The notes: generated by a model from the sequence alone, not told the origin. 64,000 bases of DNA from G963674505 sp964575975 (GCA_964575975.1 CAZNTU010000006.1:1-64000), one strand, 5' to 3'. Positions 50,913 through 59,838 are shown, counted from the stretch's first letter. Made by a program: numbers and translations.

Positions 50913-52778
50913 CTAAGAGAAAGGAATCGCAAGGGAATAAACGCCTTCCTCCAAACGCGACTGCACTACGTGCCCGCCCTTTTCGAAAACTTTCAGCATG
51001 GGTTTGTTGGATGCGAGCACGTCGGCGGTGAACCCTTTGACGCCCCGTTCCTCGGCCAGGCGCGCCAGTATCCTGTACATGTGCGTGGCGATTCCCACGC
51101 CGTGGTATTTCTCGTCCACGACAAACGCGACGTCGGCGAACTGGCTTTTCTCGCGCTTGACGAAGCGGGCTTCCGCGACGATCCTACCCTGTCCGGGCTC
51201 CTCGGTCAGGCCCACAATGGAAAGGGTCGTCGAGTAGTCGATATTCACGTACTCCTGCATTTTGGAATGAGGCATGGTTTTGATGGGGGAAAAATACCTC
51301 GAATATACCGTCTGGTCCGAAAACCGGTAGAACAGGCGTCGCATCTCCTCCTCGTCCGACGGCCTGATGGCGCGAAACCTGATCTTGATACCGTGCCCGA
51401 ACACGCGGCTTTCCGAGATTTCGGACGGATAGAGGCGCGCGCTTTCCGGGAGAAAAATCTGGTCTTGGTAGATCAGTTTCGCTTCCTTGGCCTGTTCCAC
51501 CAGAAGGGCGCGGTCTTCCGGATGAGCGATTTCGATTAGCGCCATCGCCCTCTCGCGGATGCTCCTCCCGGCGAGGTCCGCCGCGCCGTACTCGGTGACT
51601 GCTATATCGACCGCCTCTCTCAGCGTGAAAAGATTGGCATGGTTTTCGACGCTCAACACGATCCCCGGCTCGCCCTTGGAGTTGCGGCTGGGAAGGCCGA
51701 ATATGGAAAGTCCGCCCTCCGAGAGTTCGGCCCCGTTCACTAGGTCCATGGCCTCGCCAGGACCCGCCGAGATGTTCCTCTTTCCCTCGTAAAGGGCGGC
51801 CCTTCCGGTAAGATCGATCTTTCGGGCGGGAAGCAGCGCCACGAACCGGGGATTTTTCCCGATCCACGCTGGATGGACGGTACGTTCCAATCCTTGGAAT
51901 TCGACGTAGGGATTTCTGTCGAGCCATCTGTAAAGCTCTTTCGAACCGATGGCGTACGATGTCAGCGACTTTCCCTTGAAAACGCCCTTGTTCCGGTTCG
52001 TGACCGCGCCGCCCTTCATAAGCTCCATCAGAGCGTCCGTGAACACGGGGGAATGGATTCCAAGGCCGCGCTTGGTCTTCAAATGTTTCGCCAACGCCTC
52101 GAAAAGCGGTCCCGTCGAAAAGGACAGGCAGCTTCCGTCTTCGATCAGCGAGGCTATGTTCGCCGCGACTTTTTCATGCACCGGAAGATAGGGCCATCGG
52201 TCCATATAGATAGGCTTTTCGGTCGATTCCACGAGACAGTCGAACTCGCCGGCATGCACGAAAGTGTCCCCGAAGGTGAACGGCGTTTCCGGATCGATCT
52301 CCCCGATAACGATGCTCGCCCGCTCCATGGCGAACCTTGCCACGTCCACCGACACTCCCAGGCTGCAATATCCGTCCTCGTCCGGGGGCGCAACCTGAAC
52401 GAAAGCGGCGTCGATATGGACTCGTCCCGATTCTATAAGACGGTGGATTCGGGAGAAGCGGCAGGGAATCAGGTCCGCTCGGCCCTCCTCGACGGCCTCG
52501 CCGGCCACCCAGCCGGAAAAGAAAGTCTTGAGGCGAAAGTTCCGGTAGCCCTCGGACGACGGGTTTTCCGGGCCCAGCGCCATTCCGAGGCTCACAAGCT
52601 GCACGAACTCCAGGTCCCGAAGGTTCGGCGCGCCGGAATTGGTCGCATGCTTGACCAGCGTGCGAGGTTCTCCCGCGCCCGTGCTCAGGAATATGCTCAT
52701 GCCGGGCTCTATCCTGTCGAACGCCCTGTTGATCGGAGTCAAGCGCCTTTTCCAAAACTTGCTAGACGATTTTCTCAT
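50913..52778 (-). CDS. CoA-transferase/acetyl-CoA hydrolase-like domain fused to GNAT acetyltransferase
   Basis: A 621-residue protein. Residues 1-440 or so follow the 4-hydroxybutyrate/butyryl-CoA:acetate CoA-transferase fold (GLGIHS, GAVTNRNKGVFKGKS, NPYVEFQG, SAGPGEAMDLVNGA, VTEYGAADLAG). The position of the catalytic glutamate, E in the usual HSE/HTE...DG, reads HSPVFTDA near residue 243, so it is proline. Residues from about 465 form a GNAT domain (FRAIRPSDEEEM, VDEKYHGVGIATHM). The same IRPxD...RxF...PxKxxP...IDY pattern occurs in the Pat-like protein at 42.5 kb. It may be a CoA-ester-sensing protein acetyltransferase rather than a transferase. Confidence 0.88.
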   Translation of the reverse strand: MRKSSSKFWKRRLTPINRAFDRIEPGMSIFLSTGAGEPRTLVKHATNSGAPNLRDLEFVQLVSLGMALGPENPSSEGYRNFRLKTFFSGWVAGEAVEEGRADLIPCRFSRIHRLIESGRVHIDAAFVQVAPPDEDGYCSLGVSVDVARFAMERASIVIGEIDPETPFTFGDTFVHAGEFDCLVESTEKPIYMDRWPYLPVHEKVAANIASLIEDGSCLSFSTGPLFEALAKHLKTKRGLGIHSPVFTDALMELMKGGAVTNRNKGVFKGKSLTSYAIGSKELYRWLDRNPYVEFQGLERTVHPAWIGKNPRFVALLPARKIDLTGRAALYEGKRNISAGPGEAMDLVNGAELSEGGLSIFGLPSRNSKGEPGIVLSVENHANLFTLREAVDIAVTEYGAADLAGRSIRERAMALIEIAHPEDRALLVEQAKEAKLIYQDQIFLPESARLYPSEISESRVFGHGIKIRFRAIRPSDEEEMRRLFYRFSDQTVYSRYFSPIKTMPHSKMQEYVNIDYSTTLSIVGLTEEPGQGRIVAEARFVKREKSQFADVAFVVDEKYHGVGIATHMYRILARLAEERGVKGFTADVLASNKPMLKVFEKGGHVVQSRLEEGVYSLAIPFS

Positions 52779-52865
52779 GCTCTCCCAAACCCGCCTTTTT
52801 TTGCGTTTCCGAATCGAAAATGATAAACGATTCGACTGCGTTAAACAATGGGCAATCGGCCTCGT

Positions 52866-52892
52866 TTGACAAAAACGATTCGGATGTATAAG
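52866..52892 (+). promoter_or_regulatory. Candidate promoter of the HesB-like selenoprotein gene
   Basis: TTGACA (52866-52871) and TATAAG (52887-52892) are separated by 15 bases, slightly short. It lies about 65 bases upstream of the start codon. Confidence 0.45.
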
Positions 52893-52955
52893 TTACCCGC
52901 CATGTAAATTTGCTTGCTGTTAACAATGATCGATATTTCGATACAAGGAGGAACA

Positions 52956-53255
52956 ATGCTGGAAGTCACAGAAGCGGCGACTCGCCAGATTACGGAGTAC
53001 TTCAACGGAAGGACTCCGTCGCCGATCAGAGTTTTTCTCAACGAAGGCGGATGAGGCGGGCCTAGCCTGGCTTTGGCTCTGGACGAGCCGAAAGACGAGG
53101 ACGAGGTTTACGATATCGACGGTTTCAAATACGTCGTTAATAAGGACTTCATGGAAAAGGTCAAACCGATCAAGGTGGACTTTTCGCCGATCGGATTCAG
53201 GATCGATTGCGGATACGATTTCGGAAACAATTGCGGCGCTTGCAGTTGCGGATAG
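52956..53255 (+). CDS. HesB/IscA-like selenoprotein (in-frame TGA read as selenocysteine)
   Basis: Reading through TGA 53052-53054 gives a 99-residue A-type iron-sulfur carrier-like protein. The order is MLEVTEAATRQIT, IRVFLNEGG, selenocysteine at residue 33, GGPSLALALDEP, then a C-terminal CGYDFGNNCGACSCG. In IscA the residue at this place is the conserved cluster-ligand cysteine (GGCSG). The sequence on both sides of the TGA aligns with the family without gap, so it is neither a frameshift nor a true stop. AAGGAGGA precedes the ATG. HesB-like selenoproteins are known in delta-proteobacteria. A stop-based annotation would give only a 60-residue C-terminal piece. It is monocistronic, with its own terminator. 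Confidence 0.88.
53052..53090 (+). promoter_or_regulatory. UGA selenocysteine codon and probable bacterial SECIS hairpin
   Basis: Immediately after the TGA the sequence can fold so that CCTAGCC (53061-53067) pairs with GGCTCTGG (53075-53082), with an internal bulge, around a small loop containing G and T. This is the distance expected for SelB-dependent decoding. The fold is estimated by eye. Confidence 0.55.
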
Positions 53256-53279
53256 CGACTGATCTTTCGAAAAAATTCC

Positions 53280-53313
53280 AAGGCAACTTACTGGTTTGTA
53301 AGTTGCCTTTTTT
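53280..53313 (+). terminator. Rho-independent terminator after the selenoprotein gene
   Basis: A 12-bp perfect stem (53280-53291 with 53298-53309), a 6-base loop and a T run. Confidence 0.9.
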
Positions 53314-53370
53314 GTTTTCAAGTCATAGGATATGAGACTTGCAAAACCTTATGAAAAAGGAGCCTGAAAG

Positions 53371-54264
53371 ATGAAGATTTTCATAACGGGCGGAACGGGT
53401 TTCGTCGGGTCCCATCTTTCCAAGCGACTTTTGGACCGGGGCCACCAAGTGACGGCTTTGGGCAGGTCCTCCAGCCAAGACAAGATCAAGCACCCTCGTT
53501 TCGAATACGTCGGCGGGAACGGCGCCGAACCGGGACCATGGCAGGAACGCGCAAGGGAATGCGAAGTCGCCTTCAATCTCGCAGGCAAATCCATTTTCAC
53601 CATCTGGACCGAAAAGAACAAGCAACTGATTTACGACAGCCGGATTCTGACCACCCGCAACCTTGTGGAGGCGCTTTCGCCCGGAAGCGTCCTGATCAGT
53701 ACTTCCGCGGTGGGTTACTATGGAGACCGGGGCGACGAGGTGTTGCACGAGAACGCGGAGCCGGGGGACGATTTCCTTGCGCAGGTCGGAATAAGCTGGG
53801 AAGCGGAGGCCATGAACGCCGCCCGAAAGGATGTGCGAGTCGCCATAAGCCGGTTCGGTATCGTGCTCGGTGCCGACGGCGGGGCCATGCAGATGATGAT
53901 TCCGGCTTTCAAGTCGTTTCTCGGAGGGCCCTTGGGAGACGGAAGCCAGTGGTTTCCCTGGATTCATGTCGAGGACGTGGTCGGCGCGTTCGAGCATCTC
54001 GCGGAAAACGGAAATCGGGAGGGACCGTTCAACTTTACCGCCCCGGAACAGGTTACCAACAAGCAATTGACGAAAACACTAGGGAAGGTGTTGAATCGCC
54101 CGACCCTTTTCAGAGCGCCCGGATTCGTGGTCCGGCTTCTCGGGGGCGAATTCGGGGAAACTCTCATGAGCAGCCAGAGAGCCGTTCCCGAAAAGTTGCT
54201 TCAATCCGGGTACGAGTTCAAGTATCCCAAACTACGCGACGCACTGGGCGATATCGCGGGATGA
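53371..54264 (+). CDS. TIGR01777-family NAD(P)-dependent epimerase-like protein (YfcH type)
   Basis: A 297-residue extended SDR protein. GGTGFVGSHLSKRLL (7-21) is the dinucleotide motif. FNLAGKSIF, TSAVGYYG and SRFGIVLGADGGAM match the TIGR01777/YfcH group, and the C-terminal ALGDIAG region the family tail. The physiological substrate of this group is unknown. AAGGAG precedes the ATG. A small membrane protein and a LysE exporter follow on the same strand. Confidence 0.9.
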   Translation: MKIFITGGTGFVGSHLSKRLLDRGHQVTALGRSSSQDKIKHPRFEYVGGNGAEPGPWQERARECEVAFNLAGKSIFTIWTEKNKQLIYDSRILTTRNLVEALSPGSVLISTSAVGYYGDRGDEVLHENAEPGDDFLAQVGISWEAEAMNAARKDVRVAISRFGIVLGADGGAMQMMIPAFKSFLGGPLGDGSQWFPWIHVEDVVGAFEHLAENGNREGPFNFTAPEQVTNKQLTKTLGKVLNRPTLFRAPGFVVRLLGGEFGETLMSSQRAVPEKLLQSGYEFKYPKLRDALGDIAG

Positions 54265-54322
54265 CGCTTCCCGTCCGTATCGGACGTTCCCGTTTTCCCG
54301 ATCGATTTCACAAGGAGATCAA

Positions 54323-54514
54323 ATGACTGCATTTATAGCGGCGTTTCTGGTTTTCGCGGTATTGGTCATCGCAGGGGTGATGTTTCTGCACATCAAAAAG
54401 ACAGGACAAGAAGCCTTGAAGGAGGAGGAAACGCCGGACGTGGAATACGTCTGCAAGCGTTGCAACGAGCTGGATTGCGATTGCAGCAGACGGGACAGGG
54501 ACCCCGAAGCTTGA
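54323..54514 (+). CDS. Small membrane protein with cysteine-rich tail
   Basis: A 63-residue protein with one membrane helix (about 3-22) followed by a charged linker and CKRCNELDCDC (C44, C47, C52, C54), which could bind a metal. AAGGAG lies 5 bases before the ATG. The function is unknown. It lies 58 bases after the epimerase gene and may be co-transcribed with it. Confidence 0.7.
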   Translation: MTAFIAAFLVFAVLVIAGVMFLHIKKTGQEALKEEETPDVEYVCKRCNELDCDCSRRDRDPEA

Positions 54515-54641
54515 TCGTTGGGATATCCGGCGAAAATCTCGAAGGCGCCCAAACGAAAGGATATTTCCGAGTTTGCGCGCCACGACAGATTTCAACAATT
54601 CGAACCAAAACGCCCCGAAGGGCATATCGGGACACTGACAA

Positions 54642-55385
54642 ATGCTTGGCGAAATCTCGGGTTTTATCTCGCTGTTCTGGGTAATATTCTCGTTTTCGTT
54701 TCTGGTCGCGCTGACGGGCGCCATGGCGCCCGGCCCATTGCTGACGTACACCATCATCAAGTCGGTCGAAGGGGGAAAGCGAGGCTATCTGACGGGTCTG
54801 TGGGTTATAACGGGGCACGCGATTCTGGAAATGGGAATCGTTCTCTTCCTGCTGTTGGGCTTTTCCTTCGTGCTTCAAAACATTGCGGTGGTTCGAGCCA
54901 TCGGACTGGCAGGAGGGGCCATCCTCGTCTATTTCGGGGTTTCGGTTATCCGTGATGCGCGGCTCGGGAAAATACCCACCGATTTTTTGATCTCCCGCGA
55001 ATCGAAAAACGAAACCGAGGCGACCGGTCCCGAAATGGTGGACAAAACGGACAAAAAGGCGAGGGCGATGGACAACCCGGTGCTGGGGGGAGCGATGGTC
55101 TCCATGTCCAATCCTTACTGGTGGGTATGGTGGGCGACCATCGGGTTCGCGTTCATGGTCCAGTTCGAGGTCTCGTTCGAACAATGGCCGAATCTGCTGG
55201 CCTTTTTCGTCGGGCACGAGGCGGGCGACCTCGCCTGGTACCTTCTCGTATCCATCCTGTCCTATTTCGGGCTTCGTCGGTTGAATCGGAAAGCCTATTA
55301 CGGAATTCTGGTGGTTTGCTCCGTTTTCATGATTCTTTTCGGTATTTATCTGGGAGTTTCGCCTTTTTTGAAAACCCCGGCCTGA
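54642..55385 (+). CDS. LysE/RhtB-family exporter
   Basis: A 247-residue inner-membrane protein with about six hydrophobic helices. The N-terminal signature VALTGAMAPGPLLTYTI and the central MSNPYWWVWW are family marks. A hydrophilic insertion (about 112-145) splits the protein between helices three and four, longer than in typical LysE proteins (about 200 residues). It probably exports amino acids or related small molecules. The ribosome site is weak. Confidence 0.88.
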   Translation: MLGEISGFISLFWVIFSFSFLVALTGAMAPGPLLTYTIIKSVEGGKRGYLTGLWVITGHAILEMGIVLFLLLGFSFVLQNIAVVRAIGLAGGAILVYFGVSVIRDARLGKIPTDFLISRESKNETEATGPEMVDKTDKKARAMDNPVLGGAMVSMSNPYWWVWWATIGFAFMVQFEVSFEQWPNLLAFFVGHEAGDLAWYLLVSILSYFGLRRLNRKAYYGILVVCSVFMILFGIYLGVSPFLKTPA

Positions 55386-55436
55386 TTCCGTTCCGGAATC
55401 GGGAAATCTGGAAAAACGAAAGGGGGGAGTAGATCG

Positions 55437-57068
55437 ATGAAAAACGATCCCTGCAGGGAAGTTTTCGAATACCACGAAGCGACCAAGCACCATTTCGACA
55501 GGTTCGCCAAATCGCTCGGGTACATGGATTGGGCCAACCAGCCCGAACCATTCCGCGTTTTCGAGGGAGCGCAGCAGGTCCCGCTCCCCTTGCTGGAAAA
55601 GGACCCGGCCGCCTCGAACGCGGATTTGTATTCCAGAAAAAACAACCCCGTCCGGCCGTTTTCACTGGAGACCGTCGGTGGCTTCCTGGAGCTTTCCATG
55701 GGTTTGTCCGCGTGGAAGACGATCCCCGGAAGCAGGTGGGCATTGAGAATGAATCCGTCCAGCGGCAATCTCCACCCGACCGAAACGCATCTGGTTCTCC
55801 CGTCCATGGAAGGCGTCGAGGCGGGAATCTTTCATTACAATCCTTTCATGCACGCTCTGGAGCGACGCGCGTTTCTTCCCGAAAGATCGCGGGAGAAAAT
55901 CGCCGGCTATTTCGAATCGCCGGGTTTTATGGCGGCCCTAAGTTCCATCTATTGGCGGGAGTCTTGGAAATACGGCGAGCGCGCGTTTCGATACTGCAAC
56001 CACGACGCGGGGCACGCGTTGGCGTGTCTTTCCATTTCCGCCAACTTGTTCGGATGGAAAATCGCGTACCTGAACGGAGTGTCCGACGCCGATGCCGAGA
56101 CCGTGCTGGGCTTCGACAAGACCGATTGGATTCCGCAAGACCGGGAGCATCCGGATATGTTGTGCTACGTGTTCCCGTCCTCGGAGAACATGGAAAGGCG
56201 GGACCTTTCCCCGGAGATCGTCGCCGAATTCGAAACCCTCGAATTCTCCGGAATCCCCAATGGCCTTAGCCACGAGTATTTTCCGTGGGAGGTCGTGGAA
56301 AGGGCGGGGAGGGCGACGGAAAAGCCCCGAACCGATCCCCTCGTCGTTTCCTTCGACGAAGCCCCTTTTTTCATAGAGGCGGCTTCAGAACTTTCCGCGC
56401 CCGAAATAATCCGGAAAAGAAGAAGCGCCCAGGCTTTCGACAGGACCGGAGGAATGGATGCGAACCGTTTTCTTTCCATGTTGGACAAGACGATTCCGCG
56501 GAAGAACGTCGCTCCGTTCGATTCCGGGCTGTCGCCGTCCAGGATCAACCTGCTGATATTCGCCCACAACGTTGCGGGCTTGAAACAAGGGCTTTACCTT
56601 TTCGCAAGGAACAACGAGGACGCAGATGCGATCCGTTCCATTTCCCGCCGCGAATTTTTATGGGAAACCGTACAAGAGGGCTTTCCATTGTTTTTGCTGA
56701 AGGATGGAAATTTTCGCGCCGAGGCCGCCGAAGTCAGCTGCTACCAGGAAATAGCGGGCGAAAGCGCGTTTTCTCTGGGAATGATCGCGAGATTTCGAGA
56801 GGAGATCGAAAAGGCGCCTTGGATCTACAAAAGTCTGTTTTGGGAGTCCGGGATGATCGGACAGGTGCTTTACCTGGAGGCCGAGGCCTTTGGTGCGCGA
56901 GGAACCGGGATCGGCTGCTATTTCGACGACCCCGTACACGACATTTTGGGGCTGCCGGACGACCGGTTCCAAAGCCTGTACCATTTCACGGCGGGAACGC
57001 CTGTCGAGGACGGAAGACTTAAAAGCCTTCCGCCGTATTATCATCTTGAACGCTCGAGAAGGAGCTGA
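55437..57068 (+). CDS. Tandem SagB/ThcOx-type nitroreductase-fold protein
   Basis: A 543-residue protein made of two nitroreductase-like halves (about 30-260 and 310-535). The first has SRWALRMNPSSGNLHPTETHLV, the FMN-binding region of SagB-type oxidases. The second has EIIRKRRSAQAFD and ARGTGIGCYFDDPVHDILGL. SagB enzymes oxidise azolines in RiPP maturation, but no YcaO, precursor peptide or exporter cluster is adjacent. The protein is more likely one of the stand-alone tandem forms of unknown substrate. GGGGGGAG precedes the ATG. Confidence 0.85.
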   Translation: MKNDPCREVFEYHEATKHHFDRFAKSLGYMDWANQPEPFRVFEGAQQVPLPLLEKDPAASNADLYSRKNNPVRPFSLETVGGFLELSMGLSAWKTIPGSRWALRMNPSSGNLHPTETHLVLPSMEGVEAGIFHYNPFMHALERRAFLPERSREKIAGYFESPGFMAALSSIYWRESWKYGERAFRYCNHDAGHALACLSISANLFGWKIAYLNGVSDADAETVLGFDKTDWIPQDREHPDMLCYVFPSSENMERRDLSPEIVAEFETLEFSGIPNGLSHEYFPWEVVERAGRATEKPRTDPLVVSFDEAPFFIEAASELSAPEIIRKRRSAQAFDRTGGMDANRFLSMLDKTIPRKNVAPFDSGLSPSRINLLIFAHNVAGLKQGLYLFARNNEDADAIRSISRREFLWETVQEGFPLFLLKDGNFRAEAAEVSCYQEIAGESAFSLGMIARFREEIEKAPWIYKSLFWESGMIGQVLYLEAEAFGARGTGIGCYFDDPVHDILGLPDDRFQSLYHFTAGTPVEDGRLKSLPPYYHLERSRRS

Positions 57069-57138
57069 TATGTACCGGTAGACGGCTTCGATCGGCCGGG
57101 AAGCCTTACCGGATCAATACAATTTTTGGAGAATGGAA

Positions 57139-59223
57139 ATGCCGACCAATCGCCTTATCAATGAAAAAAGCCCGTACCTTCTTCAGCATGCCCGCAACCC
57201 GGTGGATTGGTATCCCTGGGGCGACGAGGCCTTCGAAAAGGCCAAGGAGGACAACAAACCCGTTTTTCTTTCGGTGGGATACGCGACCTGCCATTGGTGC
57301 CACGTCATGGAAAAGGAGTCTTTCGAGGACGAGGAGGCCGCGCGGCGCCTGAACGAAACGTTCGTGTGCGTCAAGGTGGACAGGGAGGAGCGGCCGGACA
57401 TCGACTCCGTCTACATGGCCGCGTGCCAGATGCTCACGGGCCGCGGAGGATGGCCCCTGACCGTGTTCATGACTCCCGACAAGAAACCCTTTTTCTCGGG
57501 AACGTACATCCCGAAGACGTCCCGGTTCGGAAGGCCCGGGCTCCTCGATATCTGCGCGCAGGTGAAAAAAGCCTGGGAAAGCGACCGGGAGAGGATATTC
57601 AATACGGCCGACGAAATTTCCGAGCATATGGGCAAGGCCTTCGAGTTCGAATTCACGGGGGAGGCTTTGGACGCCGGGACCTTGAAGTCCGCGTACGAGG
57701 AACTGGAGAGCATTTTCGACGAGGAACACGCCGGTTTCGGCAACGCGCCGAAATTCCCGACCCCCCACAGGATGATTTTCCTTTTGAGATACTATGGAAG
57801 GACGGGCGACCAAAAGGCCTTGGTGATGGTGAAGAAGACGCTGAAAGCCATGCGCCTGGGTGGAATTTGGGATCACGTGGGATCCGGTTTCCACCGATAT
57901 TCCACGGACAAGATCTGGCTTCTGCCGCATTTCGAAAAGATGCTCTACGACCAAGCCTTAATGGCGATGGCGTACCTGGAGGCCTTCCAAGTGACGAAGG
58001 AGCCCTTTTTCGCCAAAACCGCCGAGGAAATATTCGCTTACGTTCTGCGGGACATGACCTCGGAGGGGGGAGGGTTTTACGCGGCCGAGGATGCGGACAG
58101 CGAAGGCGAGGAGGGGAAATTCTACGTATGGACCGCGCGGGAATTCCACCAGGTGCTCGGGGAAGAAAGAGGCAAGCTGTGGCAGCGCTTCATGAACTTG
58201 AGCCCGAACGGAAACTTTACCGACGAGGCCACGGGGCGGTCCACCGGGGCGAACATCCCGCACCTGACCCGTTCCCTGGCCGAATGGGCGGAACAGCTCG
58301 AAATGGAGGAGACGGAACTTGCCGACCGGTGGGAAAAGACGAGGGAAACCCTGTTCCATGTCAGAAAACAGAGGGTCCCGCCCCTGAAGGACGACAAGAT
58401 CCTGACGGATTGGAACGGTCTGATGATCGCGGCGTTGGCCATGGGCGCCCGCATACTCGGAAACTATTCGTACGCCGAGGCCGCGAAAAAGGCCGTGTCG
58501 TTCATAACCCGCCGGCTGACCGACGAATCGGGAGGATTGCTCCACCGTTTCCGCGACGGACATGCGGGCATCGAGGCGAACGCCAACGACTACGCCTTTT
58601 TCATCCAGGGACTCTTGGAGCTTTTCAAGGCCACGTTCGAGCCGGACCTTTTGGCAAAGGCCGCAGGCTTCCAGGCGCGGATGATCGATCATTTCTGGGA
58701 CGACGAAAACGGCGGGTTCTACCTGACCGCCAACACGGCCGAGAAGCTTCCGTCGAGACCCAAGGAACTCTACGACGGCGCTACGCCGTCGGCCAATTCC
58801 ACGGCGTTTTCCAACCTGCTTCTGCTCTCGAGGCTGACAGGGGACTCCAAGTGGGAGGAAAAAGCCACGGAGTTGAGCCGGACGTTTTCGGGCGCGGTCA
58901 AGCGAAGCCTGTCGGCCTTCGCCCATTTCATGACCGGCCTGGAATTCGCCTTGGGCGACGGAAAAGAGGTGGTGATCGTCGGAAAGGCGTCGGCGCCGGA
59001 TTTCGAAAGGATGCTGTCGGTCGTCAATGGCAAATATCTCCCCCATTCCGTCGTAATAGCGAAATCCCCCAGGAACGAGGCCGGACTGGCCAAGGTTGCG
59101 CCGTACACGGAACCGTTGAAGGAGATCGATGGCAAGGCCACGGCATACGTCTGCTCGGGGTTCGCTTGCGGAAAGCCGACCAACGACGTCGAGGAACTGA
59201 ACAAGACGTTGTCCGCATCCTGA
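57139..59223 (+). CDS. DUF255 thioredoxin-fold / six-hairpin glycosidase-like protein (YyaL, SPATA20 family)
   Basis: A 694-residue soluble protein. Residues 1-160 are the DUF255 thioredoxin-like domain, starting NRLINEKSPYLLQHARNPVDW and with the CHWCH motif (C51, C54). The remaining 530 residues are a helical alpha/alpha-barrel as in N-acylglucosamine epimerases (KMLYDQALMAMAYLEAF, YDGATPSANSTAFSNLLLLS). Despite wide conservation the reaction is not established. ATG 57139 is preferred because GGAG stands 7 bases upstream; ATG 57133 is too close. Confidence 0.93.
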   Translation: MPTNRLINEKSPYLLQHARNPVDWYPWGDEAFEKAKEDNKPVFLSVGYATCHWCHVMEKESFEDEEAARRLNETFVCVKVDREERPDIDSVYMAACQMLTGRGGWPLTVFMTPDKKPFFSGTYIPKTSRFGRPGLLDICAQVKKAWESDRERIFNTADEISEHMGKAFEFEFTGEALDAGTLKSAYEELESIFDEEHAGFGNAPKFPTPHRMIFLLRYYGRTGDQKALVMVKKTLKAMRLGGIWDHVGSGFHRYSTDKIWLLPHFEKMLYDQALMAMAYLEAFQVTKEPFFAKTAEEIFAYVLRDMTSEGGGFYAAEDADSEGEEGKFYVWTAREFHQVLGEERGKLWQRFMNLSPNGNFTDEATGRSTGANIPHLTRSLAEWAEQLEMEETELADRWEKTRETLFHVRKQRVPPLKDDKILTDWNGLMIAALAMGARILGNYSYAEAAKKAVSFITRRLTDESGGLLHRFRDGHAGIEANANDYAFFIQGLLELFKATFEPDLLAKAAGFQARMIDHFWDDENGGFYLTANTAEKLPSRPKELYDGATPSANSTAFSNLLLLSRLTGDSKWEEKATELSRTFSGAVKRSLSAFAHFMTGLEFALGDGKEVVIVGKASAPDFERMLSVVNGKYLPHSVVIAKSPRNEAGLAKVAPYTEPLKEIDGKATAYVCSGFACGKPTNDVEELNKTLSAS

Positions 59224-59262
59224 CGATTCCGAATTTGGCGCCGAAACTTCGTGAAAGTCAAT

Positions 59263-59838
59263 ATGATGCAGATTTGGGGCAATTGGGACGTCGGATATGT
59301 ATTGGACTGGCATATGGAAAACTGCCAGTTTTTAGGATACGATGAGTTTGGCCGTCCCGATTTCGATCCCCATCGAACTGAAATCGGGGAAGCCATTTTT
59401 CAACTTAAGTACAGACATGATCTGTCCCAAATAGAATCTCTCGCGGAAACTTTTGTATCTTGTTTGCCGTCGGCGTTTAGAACAGCGGCGTTTATTGTTC
59501 CTGTGCCGCCTTCGAAGTATCGAAGAATTCAGCCGGTGTTGGAGTTATCCAGAAAAGTTGCGGAAAGAATGGAGATTCCTTTATTCGAAAATGTTCTATT
59601 GAAAAAGGAGGCTACTCCTCAGATGAAAGATACCTTCATTACAGAAGATAAAATAAAAATGTTGACGAAAAGTTTCCATTTGAATGATTGCATCGTGAAC
59701 GATGGGGTTTGGGACGTTCTTGTCATTGACGATCTTTTTTCTTCGGGGGCTTCTTTATCGGCCGCTACCCAAGTTTTAAGATGCTATGGGAAGGTCGGCA
59801 AAATTTTTGTGGCCGCGTTTTCGAGGACGAAAAAATGA
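59263..59838 (+). CDS. ComF-like phosphoribosyltransferase
   Basis: A protein of about 190 residues with a type I PRTase core: VPVPPSKYRRIQPVLELS and the PRPP-binding VLVIDDLFSSGASL near 155. ComF proteins usually start with a cysteine zinc finger; here a short domain with VGYVLDWHME and FQLKYRHDLSQ is present instead. The start is uncertain (ATG 59263 or 59266, GTG 59251; no clear ribosome site). Its base composition is visibly more AT-rich than its neighbours, as is the next gene, whose ATG overlaps this stop (ATGA). The pair looks horizontally acquired. Confidence 0.82.
   Translation: MMQIWGNWDVGYVLDWHMENCQFLGYDEFGRPDFDPHRTEIGEAIFQLKYRHDLSQIESLAETFVSCLPSAFRTAAFIVPVPPSKYRRIQPVLELSRKVAERMEIPLFENVLLKKEATPQMKDTFITEDKIKMLTKSFHLNDCIVNDGVWDVLVIDDLFSSGASLSAATQVLRCYGKVGKIFVAAFSRTKK

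Noticed and set aside
55437..59223. RiPP (azoline peptide) gene cluster
   Set aside because: Only the SagB-type protein is present; no YcaO cyclase, precursor peptide or dedicated protease is visible.
57958..59313. Minus-strand frame of 451 codons
   Set aside because: Shadow of the DUF255 gene; no ribosome site or domain.
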